A stretch of 64,000 nt of DNA from Tupaia tana. Lineage: Eukaryota; Chordata; Mammalia; Scandentia; Tupaiidae. Where the stretch lies: NCBI GenBank assembly GCA_026018925.1, contig JAKSZU010000025.1, positions 29,231,597 to 29,295,596 on the forward strand. Reading direction: 5' to 3'. The notes under the pieces are model-generated. The model was not told the origin of the DNA. It worked only from the letters and a program-made list of their open reading frames with translations, and did no database searches. Below are positions 1 through 11,075 of the stretch, in pieces; position 1 is the stretch's first letter; each line of letters begins with the position of its first letter. The position numbers and the translations under genes were made by a program.

Positions 1-11
1 TTATTTAGCTT

Positions 12-271
12 GGGACCAGCAGTTGGCGTAATGGCTATGTCCCTGGACTCCCATGTAGTCGACCGCAGTACAAGTTCCAGACCCAGTGGCTTAAACTCAC
101 GCCGGGCACGTGTGCATGCATGCCCAAGATCCCGAGAGGAGAATGGAGGAGAAGGGATTGCAGTGTGGCCATTCCCCCTGGGGAGTGATTTCTCGCTTTC
201 TGTCTCTCTATCTCTCTCTGTCTTTCTGGCAAGCGCATGTGCCCTATAGCAAAAACCTCTCCAAAAAATTA
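12..271 (+). mobile_element. tRNA-derived SINE, full length (type 1)
   Basis: This copy shows the whole type-1 layout. A tRNA-like head has a polymerase III A box (TGGCGTAATGGCTATG) and a degraded B box near 65-80. A unique body follows, then a CT-rich run near 195-228 and the end motif CCTATAGCAAAAACCTCTCC. The head of less decayed copies (GTGGCATAGTGGTTAAGG) looks most like a tRNA-Ser. It lies in an LDB2 intron, in sense. No clear target duplication was found. Confidence 0.9.
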
Positions 272-302
272 TTTTACTTTATTTATTATTTTTATTATTT
301 AA

Positions 303-400
303 TTTGCTATGGGACACATGTGCTCACGAGGGAGAGACACAGAGAGAAGAGGGAGAGGGAGAGGGCCACCCATCTTAAATCCACCTGTAGCAGTAACTGT
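303..400 (-). mobile_element. Decayed type-1 SINE fragment
   Basis: Read on the minus strand, this has the SINE 3' end (a TTTGCTATGGGACACATG-like end motif) and then a purine run that is the complement of the CT-rich segment. The head is lost or too diverged to see. Confidence 0.55.
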
Positions 401-2154
401 GGCCGTCTCACCCCACCTGGCCGGCGCGTGTCAGTGTTTGGAGGGCAGTGAGGCTGCCTGTGACTCACGTACTTCGGTTTCCAGAAAAGAATTCTTCATG
501 GAGAATACACAGGGTTGGAATACTGAGCTAATTAGACAGCCGCCCCCGCCTCCTTCATGGTCACAATCTACGGTGACCTTTTGGATCTCAGTCAGGACTT
601 CAAATAAGCACGCAGGTGCAGACCGAAGGCCGAAACACACCCAGGCCTCTCACTCCACCCCTCTGGGTCTGGGCGTGGCCCCTGTTTGTACACTGCTCTT
701 GTTGCTTAGGCTTTGAAATCTTGATCTCTTTTCCAGAGAAACTGCAAATGAAGAAAATTACAGTTGCGCCTCCAGTGAAGTTAGTGGTTTTAGCAAATTT
801 AGGTTACTGACAGGTAAAAAGGGGCAAAGGGATCTTGAGTGTCACACCGAGACGTGAGAAGGAAGGGAACCCGGGGGAGAGGAGGACGTGGGAAGAGCGG
901 GTTAGCGCTGGACGCCACTAGGGCTCCACACGTGCCCTGCTGCTGGCGGTCTGCTGTGACACTCAGACTGCGCAGAGAGTGGACCTCAAATTCCGTTAGC
1001 GTTTATCACAATGCCATGGGGATGTGGTTTTTAAAACGCAGTTTCAGGGCCTCATCTCCAGACCCAGGGAGACAGAAGGGGTGGAGTCTGGAAGTCTGTG
1101 TCCATTTGGTTCTGAGGGGAGTGTTCCTTAGGTCACACTTTGGGGACATGAGCATAGAAAGGTCCTCCTGTCATCCTAGGAAGTGCTTCTTTGCGCATCC
1201 ATTCATTGAAGGCAGACCTGGGCAGACAGGGTTACAGGCACGGTCTAGGCATCCAGAGGACCCATGGCCGGGGTGACAGACTGGGAGCAGATGTTACAAA
1301 GTCTATAGACAGGTGAGAGCGCCGGGCTGCGGAGAACAGAGCACACACACCCGGCGGCCTGCACAGGGGAGGTGCACCTGGGAGGAGCGTTTACCTGCGA
1401 AGCTACTCCGACACCCTGAGGGTGAGGGGGTTGGCGAGGGGAGCCCAGGCAGAATCCCTGCAGAAGTCAAAGGACACAGTGGGTGGCCCCAGGGGACTGC
1501 TCAAGGAGAGGGATGGCATATGGAGGGTTTGCTGCTGAAGCTGGGGACTGCACACCTGTCCTTCATAAAACGATGCTTTTCCACGTGGAGGTGCATCACC
1601 AATGTTTGCATCACTCTAAGTGCAACATCGTTAACGCGGCATCAGCCCGTGTCATTGCCCTCGGAGGGTGTTCTCGGTGCAGTGTGATTCGGACAGGCTT
1701 CCCACTGAGAAGGCGTCCAGAAGAGCCGAGGCCACACATGTGGTCCTGTTGCACCTGTTAACTTTTCAGCCATTTCTTGGACCAAAGCAAAGCTGAGAAA
1801 CTAACCAAAGGCGTGAGCAGGCGACTGTGCAGAGTCACAGAGAAGCCGCCCGTACCTACCAAGTGCCAGCGTGTGTAGTTTACGTGTCGTCACGTGTGAA
1901 ATGCAAATGGGTCATGAAGAGAAATAAGCTGCCTCTGTAAGAATTAGGGTCAAAGGCCCTGGGGTCACCCCCTCTACAGAGTTCAGAGCATGGCCACTCT
2001 GCAGGATGGGCTGCACATGCCAGTACTGTAATCCGAGCGTGTGCGTGTGCAGGAAGAGCATGTGCCCGCCATAGGCCAGAGCTTTGGTCTTTAACTGGAG
2101 AGTCACTTGAATTCAGAGTAGAGCTCTAGGTTTCCACCCCATAGTCCATACAGA

Positions 2155-2188
<34 letters not shown>

Positions 2189-2441
2189 ACGTGTGTGCAC
2201 GGGTGCGTCCAAGTATGTGTGCAAATCACATTTGGCTATAATATAGTATTATGAGTGATACTAAAATTACGTGGGTATAATCAAGTGTTGGTAATATTTC
2301 TTTTCCTCCAAACTTGTATAGAGAAAATAAAAACCAGGGAGAAGACTACCCGAGCTGGTTAACCTTTTCCAGCTGTTAACACTACTTACTGCAGGTAACA
2401 GCACCAAGGAGCAAACTCCAATGTCTCTGAACCCCTTGCAG
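401..2441 (+). other. LDB2: LDB2 intron, upstream part
   Basis: Intronic sequence upstream of the first exon in the window. Apart from a (GT)n run at 2157-2187 I recognise no gene or repeat here. The short open frames show no family motifs. The intron ends with the pyrimidine-rich acceptor CCCCTTGCAG at 2432-2441. Confidence 0.7.
2157..2187. repeat. (GT)n microsatellite
   Basis: About 15 uninterrupted GT units, followed by a looser GT/GC-rich tail to about 2220. Confidence 0.95.
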
Positions 2442-2565
2442 CTCTGTGTGATCCTGGAGCCGATGCAGGAGCTGATGTCAAGACATAAGACCTATAACCT
2501 CAGCCCTCGCGACTGCCTCAAGACCTGCCTGTTCCAGAAGTGGCAGCGCATGGTGGCCCCGCCAG
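2442..2565 (+). CDS. LDB2: LDB2 coding exon (third from last): end of the dimerisation domain
   Basis: LDB2 is a nuclear adaptor without DNA-binding or enzymatic activity. It self-associates through its N-terminal half and bridges LIM-homeodomain and LIM-only proteins into transcription complexes. This exon encodes 41 residues plus one base, LCVILEPMQELM... to ...WQRMVAPP, the end of the conserved self-association region of the LDB/NLI family. The acceptor CCTTGCAG at 2434-2441 and the donor G|GTACAC at 2566 define it, and the split codon (phase 1) is completed by the next exon at 6368. As I recall, human LDB2 reads KTYSLSPRD where this exon reads KTYNLSPRD, a conservative change. The frame has no stop. 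Earlier exons and the promoter lie outside the window to the left. Confidence 0.96.
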
Positions 2566-2916
2566 GTACACCCTCGCCTCACTCTGGTTCAAAGTGCGTT
2601 TTCAGAACCTTCTCTTGGGTGTGAAGGGAGGTGGTCGTAAATGTGTCAGAAAAGGCTTTCACTAGAGATATTCCGGTCACCATTTTGGACAGAGACATGG
2701 AGTTGGTGAAGGGCGAACACCCTCAGGAATGGTCTGGTTTCCTAGCCGGCCGATTCGAACCCGGAACCCAGAGGAGTAAATGACGTATTCGAAGTGATCA
2801 AGAAGGTCCTTGGCGAGCTGAGGTCAGACCTGGGGTTCCCAGTGTCCCGCAGAGTGGTTGTGCTGGACCAGACCCCGGGCGTATGGACTAACACAAGTGG
2901 TTTAGGATTAGGAGTG

Positions 2917-3100
2917 ACGGAGCCCCGCCCGGTGACTCAGAGCAGCCACCATGTTCTGCAGCTCCGGAAGCCGTGTGAGAGACAGCGGGTTCCAGGTCAA
3001 ATTCCTCCTGCTGGCTGTGTCTGTGGTCTCACGGGCTGGGAAGGGAGATTCAAAACACGGACCCTGTGCTTCTCTCTCTGTCTCTCACTCCTATGAAAGA
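2917..3100 (+). mobile_element. Possible type-3 SINE-like element with CT-rich tail
   Basis: A GC-rich body ends in a CT-rich run and CACTCCTATGAAAGAAAC, which resembles the CTCTCTCATGGAAGAAATAA end of the elements at 19490 and 28385. The body is too diverged to align confidently. Confidence 0.35.
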
Positions 3101-3131
3101 AACCTACTTGCCTATGGATACATGCACTTAT

Positions 3132-3170
<39 letters not shown>

Positions 3171-3244
3171 CTCCCCCCATGGAGAGGTCACATGACAATC
3201 ACCTCCTCATTTCTCCAACCCATCAGGATTTAGGGTGCACATGT

Positions 3245-3278
<34 letters not shown>

Positions 3279-3368
3279 GGTGTGTTTTTCAAGCCTTTGG
3301 GGCTGGGAGTCCAGCCATAGTCAGCCATATGAGATCCACCACTTAACCATGGAGCTGCCAGGCCAACT
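3101..3368 (-). mobile_element. Type-1 SINE, reverse, invaded by microsatellites
   Basis: The reversed SINE order is visible: a purine run, a body, CAAGCCTTTGGGGCTGGGAG (complement of the B-box region), and the complement of the head at 3320-3365. Its CT segment has become a (GA)n run at 3133-3168. Its GTGTGCATG segment has become a (CA)n run at 3246-3278. Confidence 0.75.
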
Positions 3369-3396
3369 CCTAAACAAACTTAAGAAAAAGAATAAT

Positions 3397-3655
3397 AGGA
3401 CCAGCAAGTGCCATAGTGCTTAAGGCACTGGACTCTCACTTGACCGACATTGGTTTGAGTCCCAGACCCGGCAGCTTGAAACTCACACTGTGCACATGTG
3501 CATGCGTGCCCAGGATCCCAAGAGGAAAATGGAGAATGAAGGATTGCAGCGTGGACATCCCCTGAGGGTGATCTCTCGCTTTCTGTCTCTCTATCTCTCT
3601 CTATCTCTCTGGTGAGCATACATGCTCTATAGCAAAAATCTCTTTAAAAAAAGAC
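3397..3655 (+). mobile_element. Type-1 SINE
   Basis: Full-length copy with head GGACCAGCAAGTGCCATAGT, B box GGTTTGAGTCC, CT-rich segment and end TATAGCAAAAATCTCT. It sits about 30 bases after the reversed copy, so the pair forms an inverted SINE arrangement in the LDB2 intron. Confidence 0.9.
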
Positions 3656-3752
3656 AGAAACTGTGAAAAGGAAGAAATGAAAAGAGGGTGAGAAGGAAGG
3701 ACAGGGAGGAAGGATGAAAGGATGGAAGGAAGGAGCAAAAGAAAGAAAAAGA
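3656..3752. repeat. GA-rich low-complexity tract
   Basis: A purine-only style run (GGAAGGAAGG and variants) directly follows the SINE tail, probably expanded from it. Confidence 0.8.
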
Positions 3753-4324
3753 CCCATTCCGCTCCACCTCCTAAGGCCTACTGCATGGAAAGCTGTGCTG
3801 ATCGTAAGAGGACACAGAGATGCCATCCCCTCACCTCCCCGGAATGCAGTCTGGCTAAACAGTCCCTGCTCATGGTCTTTCTGTCTCATATGTTTTCACT
3901 TCCAGGCATGTGTTGAGCCCCATTGATCATAAAAGCAAAACGTATCCATTTGCTAAAAATTATTTTATAGAGAGTAATTATTAACACGAGGCACGTAGCT
4001 TTGTGAGCCACAAAGTGTAATGATCACCTTCCACTGGTAATTGGCCAGGGACCTTATATAGAATGAATATAATGGATTTAACCAAGTACCTACTTCAGGA
4101 AGCTGTGGAAGTGGACATTATTTTACACAGAATAGTTGTATCCTCATCTTAGGAGAATTTAGACTTTTAGAGTATTATGTTTCAAATATATTCAATGTGC
4201 TTAAATTGGGTTATTTTCTCTCTTGATATCAATAAGCCTTTATGGAAAAAAAATAACTCTAGTCACTTACGAAATGCTTTGAGTGACTATGTTTTTCAAT
4301 AGAAATGTGTAGAATTCATATATT

Positions 4325-4480
4325 ATTCATTAATAAGTTTATTCATCCCACAACTATCTCCTAGGCCCTACAAGGTGCTGGGCACTGCTCGAGACCTGGC
4401 CGCAGCACCAAGTGGTAGTTAGGGTGTGGGACCTCCCCGTGGACTCCTGAGATGTTAACTGTCAGTCCAATTTCATTTAG
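4325..4480 (-). mobile_element. Ancient LINE-2-like fragment
   Basis: The string reading TTCATTAATAAGTTTATTCA followed by CTCCTAGGCCCTACAAGGTGCTGGGCACTG matches the well-known L2-type pattern of 'attcatt.. tttattgagcacctactatgtgccaggcactg'. It is heavily diverged, as expected for an element of that age. Confidence 0.55.
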
Positions 4481-4689
4481 TGAGGCCTGAGACTCCAGCC
4501 ACTTGACAAGTTAGTCTCATGGCTTACAAATAAAGCAGGATTGTGTTACAAAAAGGCTTAAGTCCCCTAAGTCTGTGATTTTACTACCACAGCCACGTGC
4601 TGCCAATGGGAGGGATCCGGAGTGTGCATTTGAGGTACGTTTACCCCAGATTTCATAAATGAAGTACAGATGTTTAAACTTGGCATATT

Positions 4690-4932
4690 GGGGCCAACAG
4701 GTGGCATGCTGAACTCCAACACGGCTGACCGCAATTCAAGCCTCGGACATGGTGGCTTAAAGTCATGCTGGCTGCATGCACATGTGTGCCCGAAACCCCA
4801 GGAGAAGGGAGGAGAAGGGAGGAGAGCAGCTGTGGCGAGCCTGCCCCCTGCAGGGATTCGACGTTCCACTTTCCCTGTCTCTGTCTCTCTGTGTCTCTCT
4901 GCAAGCACACGTGCAACCCTATGGTGAAAACC

Positions 4933-4963
<31 letters not shown>
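4690..4963 (+). mobile_element. Type-1 SINE with (AAAT)n tail
   Basis: The head GGGGCCAACAGGTGGCATGC is followed by a shortened anticodon region, a body with a small internal duplication (GGAGAAGGGAGGAGAAGGGA), a CT-rich segment and a tail of AAAT units at 4933-4963. Confidence 0.85.
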
Positions 4964-5317
4964 AGGTGCACTTAACTTTCTCAAGGTCGGAGGCAGGAGA
5001 TGTTCATCGGGGGTCTGGAGTCTGCCTGACTTCAGATGTCCCGCACAACCCTCCTCCCAACTCCGTGGGCTGGGGAGCTCTCTTCCTGCGCTTTCGCCCT
5101 TCAGAGAGATGCCATAGCTCTGCTGACAGAGATGACAGACACTTTGATGAAATCTGTGAGCATAAGAGAGAAAATGCCTATGAAACAACAAACAAAATAG
5201 TAGGTAAATATAAACAGTACCCCCGTCTTCTTCACTGAAAGGCAACAGTAACGTAGTAGACCAAGTGGTCTTTGAAACGACCTGAGAAGAGAATCTTCTC
5301 ATTCTCAGCCTTTTTTC

Positions 5318-5534
5318 TTTTCTAGAGAGAGATATGACACAGAGAGAGACAGAAAGTGAGAAATCATCCCCAGGGGGGATGGCCATGCCGCAATCCCTTC
5401 TCCTCCACTCTCCTCTCGGGATCTTGGGCGGGCACGCACACGCCCGGCGTGATTTTCAAGCCACAGGACTTGAACAGCAGTTGACCACGTGGGAGTCCAG
5501 CGACATGACCACCCTGCCACCTACTGGCCCCGCG
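5318..5534 (-). mobile_element. Type-1 SINE, reverse
   Basis: Read in reverse: GGGGCCAGTAGGTGGCAGGG head, CTCCCACGTGGTCAACTGCT, and a body with GAGAGGAGAGTGGAGGAGAA. The CT segment is at 5330-5358 and the end of the 3' tail is lost. Confidence 0.85.
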
Positions 5535-5639
5535 GTTGGTCTGTCACAGAGCGGTTCAGGTCCCGTCAGGTCCTGCTGCCCCCTCTCCAGCAGTTGAGGA
5601 AACAGGGTTGGCAAGAAGGGTGCTCTTTCTCACGTGTCT

Positions 5640-5760
5640 GGCTCTCGGTAACTGCCTGGAAGAGGCTTCTGAATCCGTCCCATTTATAAGCCGAGGGCTG
5701 TAACAGTAATACCCGGCCGGCAGGGCTATTGCGAATGTTGAATCGTTAACATGGAGACAT
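5640..5760 (+). mobile_element. Possible MIR fragment
   Basis: The text CTGTAACAGTAATACCCGGC ... CAGGGCTATTGCGAATGTTG resembles the MIR 3' half (..ataataatacctacctcacagggttgttgtgag..). Divergence is high, so this is a weak call. Confidence 0.4.
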
Positions 5761-6367
5761 CACGGCTACTGCCCAGCAGAGCGTGAACTCTGCACAAGCA
5801 CCCCCGCTGCCCAGCATGCTCCGTTCTGCGCAGCCCCTCTCCAGGAGGCCCGTGCCCTTCCACCGAGCTGCGGCCCGTGCCAGGCCGAGCTGTCGTTTTC
5901 CAGGGATTCCGAAACCTCGTGGCGCTGACAGAACTTGGGAATCCCTAACTCCACAGTCATGGCGACGGAGCCGGGCTTTTCTTCTCTCCCCCCCAGGCCG
6001 AGGGTCCCAGGAGCCCTCCTGCGTCAGAGAGCAAGCAGGAAAAACAGTTTCCAAAATTTTTAATGTTAATAATATTTTAAATTAAATGGTCAAAGTAGTA
6101 AATACTTATAGCTCATTCTTAAAATACACTAGTGCATTACATGTAATTATAAAGAAAATCAAATAAAAATCATCTCATTTACATACAAAAAGGACCTACT
6201 TCTGTTTTACTCTAAAAATAAATCAATAGCGCCTTATATTTTTGTAGTATTACAAGACGCAGAAGACAGCCAAGTAGCTGTCTTACACAGACTTGATCGC
6301 AGGGCCGGTGCCAGCGGTGCCCTGCGCGTGCCCTGGAGCTGACCCTCTTCCCTTCCCCACACCGCAG

Positions 6368-6519
6368 CGGAACCGACCAGACAACCCACCACCAAACGGA
6401 GGAAAAGGAAAAACTCCACCAGCAGCACCTCCAACAGCAGTGCAGGGAACAACGCCAACAGTGCCGGCAGCAAGAAGAAGACGCCGGCCGCCAGCCTGGG
6501 CCTGTCCAGTCAGGTACCT
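6368..6519 (+). CDS. LDB2: LDB2 coding exon (second from last): nuclear localisation signal and Ser/Asn-rich linker
   Basis: The two first bases complete an alanine codon split by the intron, then 50 codons follow: EPTRQPTTKRRKRKN, a Ser/Thr/Asn-rich linker, GSKKKTPAASLGLSSQVP. KRRKRK is the basic nuclear localisation signal of LDB proteins, and a second basic cluster (KKK) lies 20 residues on. The acceptor is CACACCGCAG at 6358-6367 and the donor is CCT|GTAAGT at 6520. A second GT at 6514 (CAG|GTACCT) could serve as a weaker donor that would drop two residues (VP) without a frameshift. Compared with my memory of human LDB2 the linker differs at a few small residues (for example TPAASLGL here), as expected for a disordered region. 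The ASLGLSSQVP start of the next block is intact. Confidence 0.97.
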
Positions 6520-8394
6520 GTAAGTCTCGCTCTCCTGTCGGGCCGGAGCTGCCTTCGCCTGGTTCCCACTCTTGGGATCCGAATTAAGTTAACGTTTAGC
6601 TGCATAGAGCATTCTGGGCCACTGGAGGTGGGGGAGGGAGGGATGGTAGGGAGGGTGGAGAACTCGGCCCTGGAAACCTTCCCCGCCACCTGGGAACTAG
6701 AAAGGAGTGCTAAGAGTCTGCTGCGAGGGACCTGAATTAAAACGCCCTGAGCCAGACAGAGGCACGTCACCTAAGGTTTGATTAAAACATCACGTGTGGC
6801 ATGCCGGGCGGCGTGTCAAGGCCGCACTGCACCAGCAGCACCCTGAGCTCTGCTGGAAACTGGCTCCCGCCTGGCCCTTCCCGCAGCTGCTCCGTCTCCT
6901 CTTCAGGCCCAGGTTACGGTGCAGCTCTGTGGGCTCCCTTACCCCCTACTCCAGGGAGGGTCCGGCCTGGGTTCCTCTCAACTCTCTCAGCCCCTTGGCC
7001 CCTTCTCTCATTTCTGGGCTTTGATGAAGGCCGCTTGGAAGGGGCTTCTCTGAATTCCCAAGCTGACAGCCCAGGGCGAGGGACCCTGTCCCCTCCACCC
7101 CCTGTCCCCCCAGGCTCCCACCCCCACTAGACCATGGCTTCGGAATTCTCACGCCCCTGCACGCTCTGCCGTCCCCTTCCCTGCCACAGTTCCTTGTGGG
7201 TTTCCCTCCGCTGCTGTCCGTCCTGTCACTCTGTCACTGTGTCCAACTGTCTGGATTCTGACATCGCTTGGTGCTTCACAGACACCCCAGACACTGTTCG
7301 GAAGCATCCTCCTCTCTTGGTGCTTCCCGACCGGGCCAGAGCGCCTTCCTATCTTCCTCCTGCTCCCGTCCAGCCTTCTGTCCTCACCCTCTTGTTCTGC
7401 CCCTCCGCCATCTCTCGCCTGGGCAGGGGCCTTCACTGGACAGGGACTCCTGCTCACTCCCAGTGTGCCTTCCAGTCTGCCCACCCACTTCTACCGCTTC
7501 CCACCGCTCCGTTCTCTTTGGCCAGAACCAACCCCTTCAGCGTCCTGAGAATTCCCGGGGCCGCTGGACACTCCTGTCTTCCAGGATGGGGTAGTTCCCA
7601 CCTCTCTGAGGAGGGGAGGCGGAGAGCGGCCACCTGTCGTGGAAGGCGCCATTTCCACTGACGACCAGTTGGAATCAGTCCCTGAATGACGGGAACAGCC
7701 CTCTTCTCTGAGCTGGACTTTACCTCTGTCACCCAGGGAGCTCGGGGCACAGGGGCTCAGGGAAGCACTGGGTCTCTGTGAGAGCGGGGTAGCTCATGCT
7801 CGCCCTGATTATGTGGGGAGAAGGTGGCTGATGCGAATACGCTGAGACAGCTCAGAAGTAACCCATTTCTTCATCGAATCCCGGAGTTTAGAAATTAACT
7901 TGTTAGTTTCCTCTAAGAAACGAAGAAAACACATTTCAGAGAATTTGCATTTGGGGAGTAGCTACCGAAAGGCACGGGTTATAAGACTCTGAACAAGTTC
8001 AGCAAAGGTTTTCTCCACACTCCCGTGTGCTCTGCACTATGCCAGGGAATCGCAGAACCAGACCTTTTAAGACCAGGTCGGGTCATTGAAGACCTCACTG
8101 CTGCTCTGGGCATGGTGAGGAGTCTGCCCCTCCAGCTCCAAGCACAACATGGTGATTTCTGAGGTCTACACTGGGTGGTGCGGGTTACCCTCGACGTCTG
8201 TCAGGGGGCTGCAGGGGAGGGCAGCCTCCACACGGTGTGTTCTGACACACCTGACCTGAGCGGAACCATCCCTGCTGTACTTTCAAAGGCACCTAGAGGA
8301 GGGTAGCTTGGCTTTGTTTCCATGTCATCGGGCTGCTACCCTCCAACCTGCAGCTGCACATTAGGGAAGACGCCTGTGTCAAGAGTTTGTAATG

Positions 8395-8510
8395 AGTCAA
8401 GGCCCCTTGGGCTTTGTGTGAGCAAGACACCGAGAGAGCTGAATCTCAGCTCTATTCCCAGTCTGTGCAATTAAACTGCTTTAATTAAGTAAAATGTTCA
8501 GATGGCCAAA
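8395..8510. promoter_or_regulatory. Possible intronic regulatory block with TAATTA-type motif
   Basis: In a GC-rich intron this block reads CAATTAAACTGCTTTAATTAAG near 8466-8488, two near-palindromic homeodomain-type cores close together. Proposed only from motif content, so it is weak. Confidence 0.25.
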
Positions 8511-10072
8511 AGAGGCAGAACCTCTAAATGCTTAGGAAACTGCAAATCTGTTTCCCGAGTGGATAGACCTTGAGTGACGGGCACTGTGGCTAGTAGTGGC
8601 TGCACACGTCAACCCCGTCAACACTGTTTCAACTCTACCCCCTGTCTAAACAGAAAAGTGGTCTGCAGGCGCTAGCTGCCTGGCCCGAGGGCGTGTGCCC
8701 TCGCGGGCTGCGCTGGGCAGTGGCAGCAGTGCCGAGAGGGCTCGGGTTTAACCCTTGGATTCTGCTTCTCACTCCATGAGCAGGGCTAGGAGCCATCCCG
8801 AACAGCAGCCTCAGCCCTGGGAGGGATGGAGACCTGTGTCATTCAGCAGCAGTGACCCCTCCTGGCCAATTTAAGGAGGAGCGTTGAGGGGCCCTGAAAG
8901 GAGTCACTTCCAGTCCTCCTCAGAGGTTGGTGGTCCTTGCACGGGGGTAGTGAGATGTGAGCCGGCCAGGAGCTGGAGGCACTCGGCTTCCGGCGAGCCG
9001 CAGAGGTTGGCCTTGGGGGAGCACGGGTTGCTCAGGTGGATCACACTGCCCTGGACACACGCGGTGGAGACAGGAAGGAGCCGCATTCTCGCTGCCACCT
9101 GGGGGTTCACAGATGTGGGGTGGGCCAGTGCTGCTGGCACCCCTGGCTAGAGGCAGCCCCGGTGCGCCCTGTCCTCACTTATTCCGTGTGCCAACGACAG
9201 ACTGCCCGAGCAGGTCCGAAAAGCCACGGAGACGAGCAGGGTTTCGAGGGTGGTCCCGGTGGCCTCGAATGTCTGTGCACAGGAGGTCCCTAGTGTGCAC
9301 CTGTTTTGTGGCTTGCCGTCTCGGTCGCACATGTATGTGCACATGCGATTGCATGTATGGCTAAGGACACTTTACAATCAGCGAGCAAAACTGGCATCGC
9401 TCCGGAATTCAGGGTACTTAAAAACACCTAGGCCAGGCGTCTTTTCTAGCTGTTCCTAGAACAAAGAATGACCTACCTACGTGGGGCAAGCGCATCGGCA
9501 GCCCGTTAGTTCCATAGCACTTTCCTTGGTGGCTCTGGTTTTCCAGTACGAGGAGTGCGTCTGGAGTGCGGAATTCCTCCTGAGGTCATGCTTACATGGG
9601 CTGTTCTTCTTTTCTCCTCTTTCTCTCAAACCGTGCCTGTCCCTCTCATGGCCTCAGAGTCGGCACTAGTGCAGACCATGTGGCTGGCCCTCACATCCCT
9701 CTCCGGCCCCTGGACGACACCTGCGTGTTTCCAAGCCCTTGATGTACCGCTCACAAGCTGTGAATGAACTAACCCTCACGCCCTGCTCTGGCCAGTCTGG
9801 CCGTACCCCTCCCTCTGGCCTCTTCCTGAGAGTGAGTGTGGTCTCCCAGCTGCCTGCCACCAAGTGCCACCTCTCAGCCCGAACGTCCCCAGGCAGTCAC
9901 ACGGCAGCGGCCTGGCTAGCAGGCAGAGTTCAGTCGTGTTCTTGCGGGTCGCAAATCGCATGCACTTTGCATCTTACCCTGGGCCCTCCGGGGCCTCCGG
10001 ACCGCAGCACCGTTTCTGGTTCTTTGTGCACAGCGACTGTTCTCAGACGCACCATCTGAACACCCCGTGCAC

Positions 10073-10141
10073 TCCACTCCTACTGGGCGTGCCGCGCTGA
10101 CGCCTGCACCACTCCTACTGGGCGTGCCACGCTTACACCTA
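10073..10141. repeat. Two-copy tandem duplication, 35 bp unit
   Basis: The unit CCACTCCTACTGGGCGTGCC plus about 15 bases occurs twice in direct succession with a few differences (GCGCTGACGCCTGCA, then ACGCTTACACCTACT). Confidence 0.8.
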
Positions 10142-10250
10142 CTCCACCTGGGATGCTTGCTTTTAGCATCATTTTTATCAGATCACAAGAGTAGTCAGAA
10201 AACGTACTTTTGAAACCTATTGGTTATCTCCCCTAACTCAAGGGAGAAAT

Positions 10251-10297
10251 TAAAAACAAACAAAACAAAACAAAAACAAACAAACAAACAAAAAAAC
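10251..10297. repeat. (CAAA)n/(CAAAA)n microsatellite
   Basis: Run of AAACAAACAAAACAAAACAA-type units, ending in a short A tract. Confidence 0.9.
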
Positions 10298-10973
10298 CAA
10301 GGTTTTCCATTCAAGCAGACCAGGTGGCAGCGGGGGCCCAGTTCAGCGGTTCTGGACGGGATCTCAAGTCTGCCAATCTCCCTCTGACTGTAGCCGGGTT
10401 CTATTAGACCACCCCAGAAAAGCCTTGGCAAAATGTTTTTACCAGTTGTCACGTGTGTGAATCAGCCTCCCTCCCAGGAAACTCACCCTCACCTCTCCAA
10501 AAGCCACTGGCCTAACCCTGCTTTTCCTGGTACCTGTGGGTCATTCCCGCAGCCGCTGCGCTCTAAATAGAACCTTGCTCAGAGCCTGTCCACAGGAATC
10601 TCTGTCCCAAGGCCACCTGTCAACCCACATTGCTCCCTTTGAATGAAGAGGCCAGAGCTGTGCCCCGTGTGCTTCGCCCCCTCCCGGGTGTGCCCGCCGC
10701 GGCCTCCGCGCGCTGCCTGCTACCTGGGTGGCTCAGGACAGTTCACCCTCGCAGGAATGAGTAGATGGGGTCTTCCTCAAGCTTCCCTTTCTGATGACGG
10801 CCAGCTTTTCAGCGTGGTAGTCGGTGCTCTTCCCCCCTTCATGGCGTCAGCTGGACGGGCTGTTCTCACCACTGCCCAGACTGGTGGCAGAGCCGCCTGT
10901 GTGTGGAGAGGTGACAGGCACCATGAAATAACAGATGGTAAATTCAGGGCTTGTTGGCAATCAGCAGGTTTTT

Positions 10974-11075
10974 GCTAATGACTTAATTAGCTATGCAAAT
11001 TGTCAAATCAGTGTGAACATTGTTTTTATCGAAAACTTTACCTAAATTAATTACCATAATTAAGTAGCAGAATGC
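10974..11075. promoter_or_regulatory. Candidate intronic enhancer: clustered homeodomain and octamer motifs
   Basis: An AT-rich island in a GC-rich intron. It contains TTAATTA at 10983-10989, a perfect octamer-like ATGCAAAT at 10993-11000, AAATTAATTACC at 11044-11055 and ATAATTAAG at 11057-11065. TAATTA is the core bound by LIM-homeodomain and related factors, and ATGCAAAT by POU factors. The block is free of recognisable repeats and low-complexity runs. The density is seen directly, but enhancer function is inference. Confidence 0.4.

Larger units (their letters stand above)
2566..6367 (+). other. LDB2: LDB2 intron of 3.8 kb
   Basis: Spliced out between donor GTACAC (2566) and acceptor CACACCGCAG (6358-6367). 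It holds the SINEs, microsatellites and the L2-like fragment listed separately. The stretches 3753-4324 (AT-rich) and 5761-6357 contain nothing else that I recognise. Confidence 0.9.

Noticed and set aside
12-271. Identity of the SINE as Alu, B1, CSINE, SINEC, ERE, VES or AfroSINE
   Set aside because: The head, body and 3' end do not match any of these as I know them.
4567-5386. Overlapping open frames of 134 and 155 codons
   Set aside because: They run through two SINEs and have no splice context or family motif.
7134-7661. 175-codon frame in the last LDB2 intron, considered as an alternative exon
   Set aside because: Frames are open on both strands over the same bases. The region is C-rich, no conserved LDB-like sequence is present, and the known exons splice without it.
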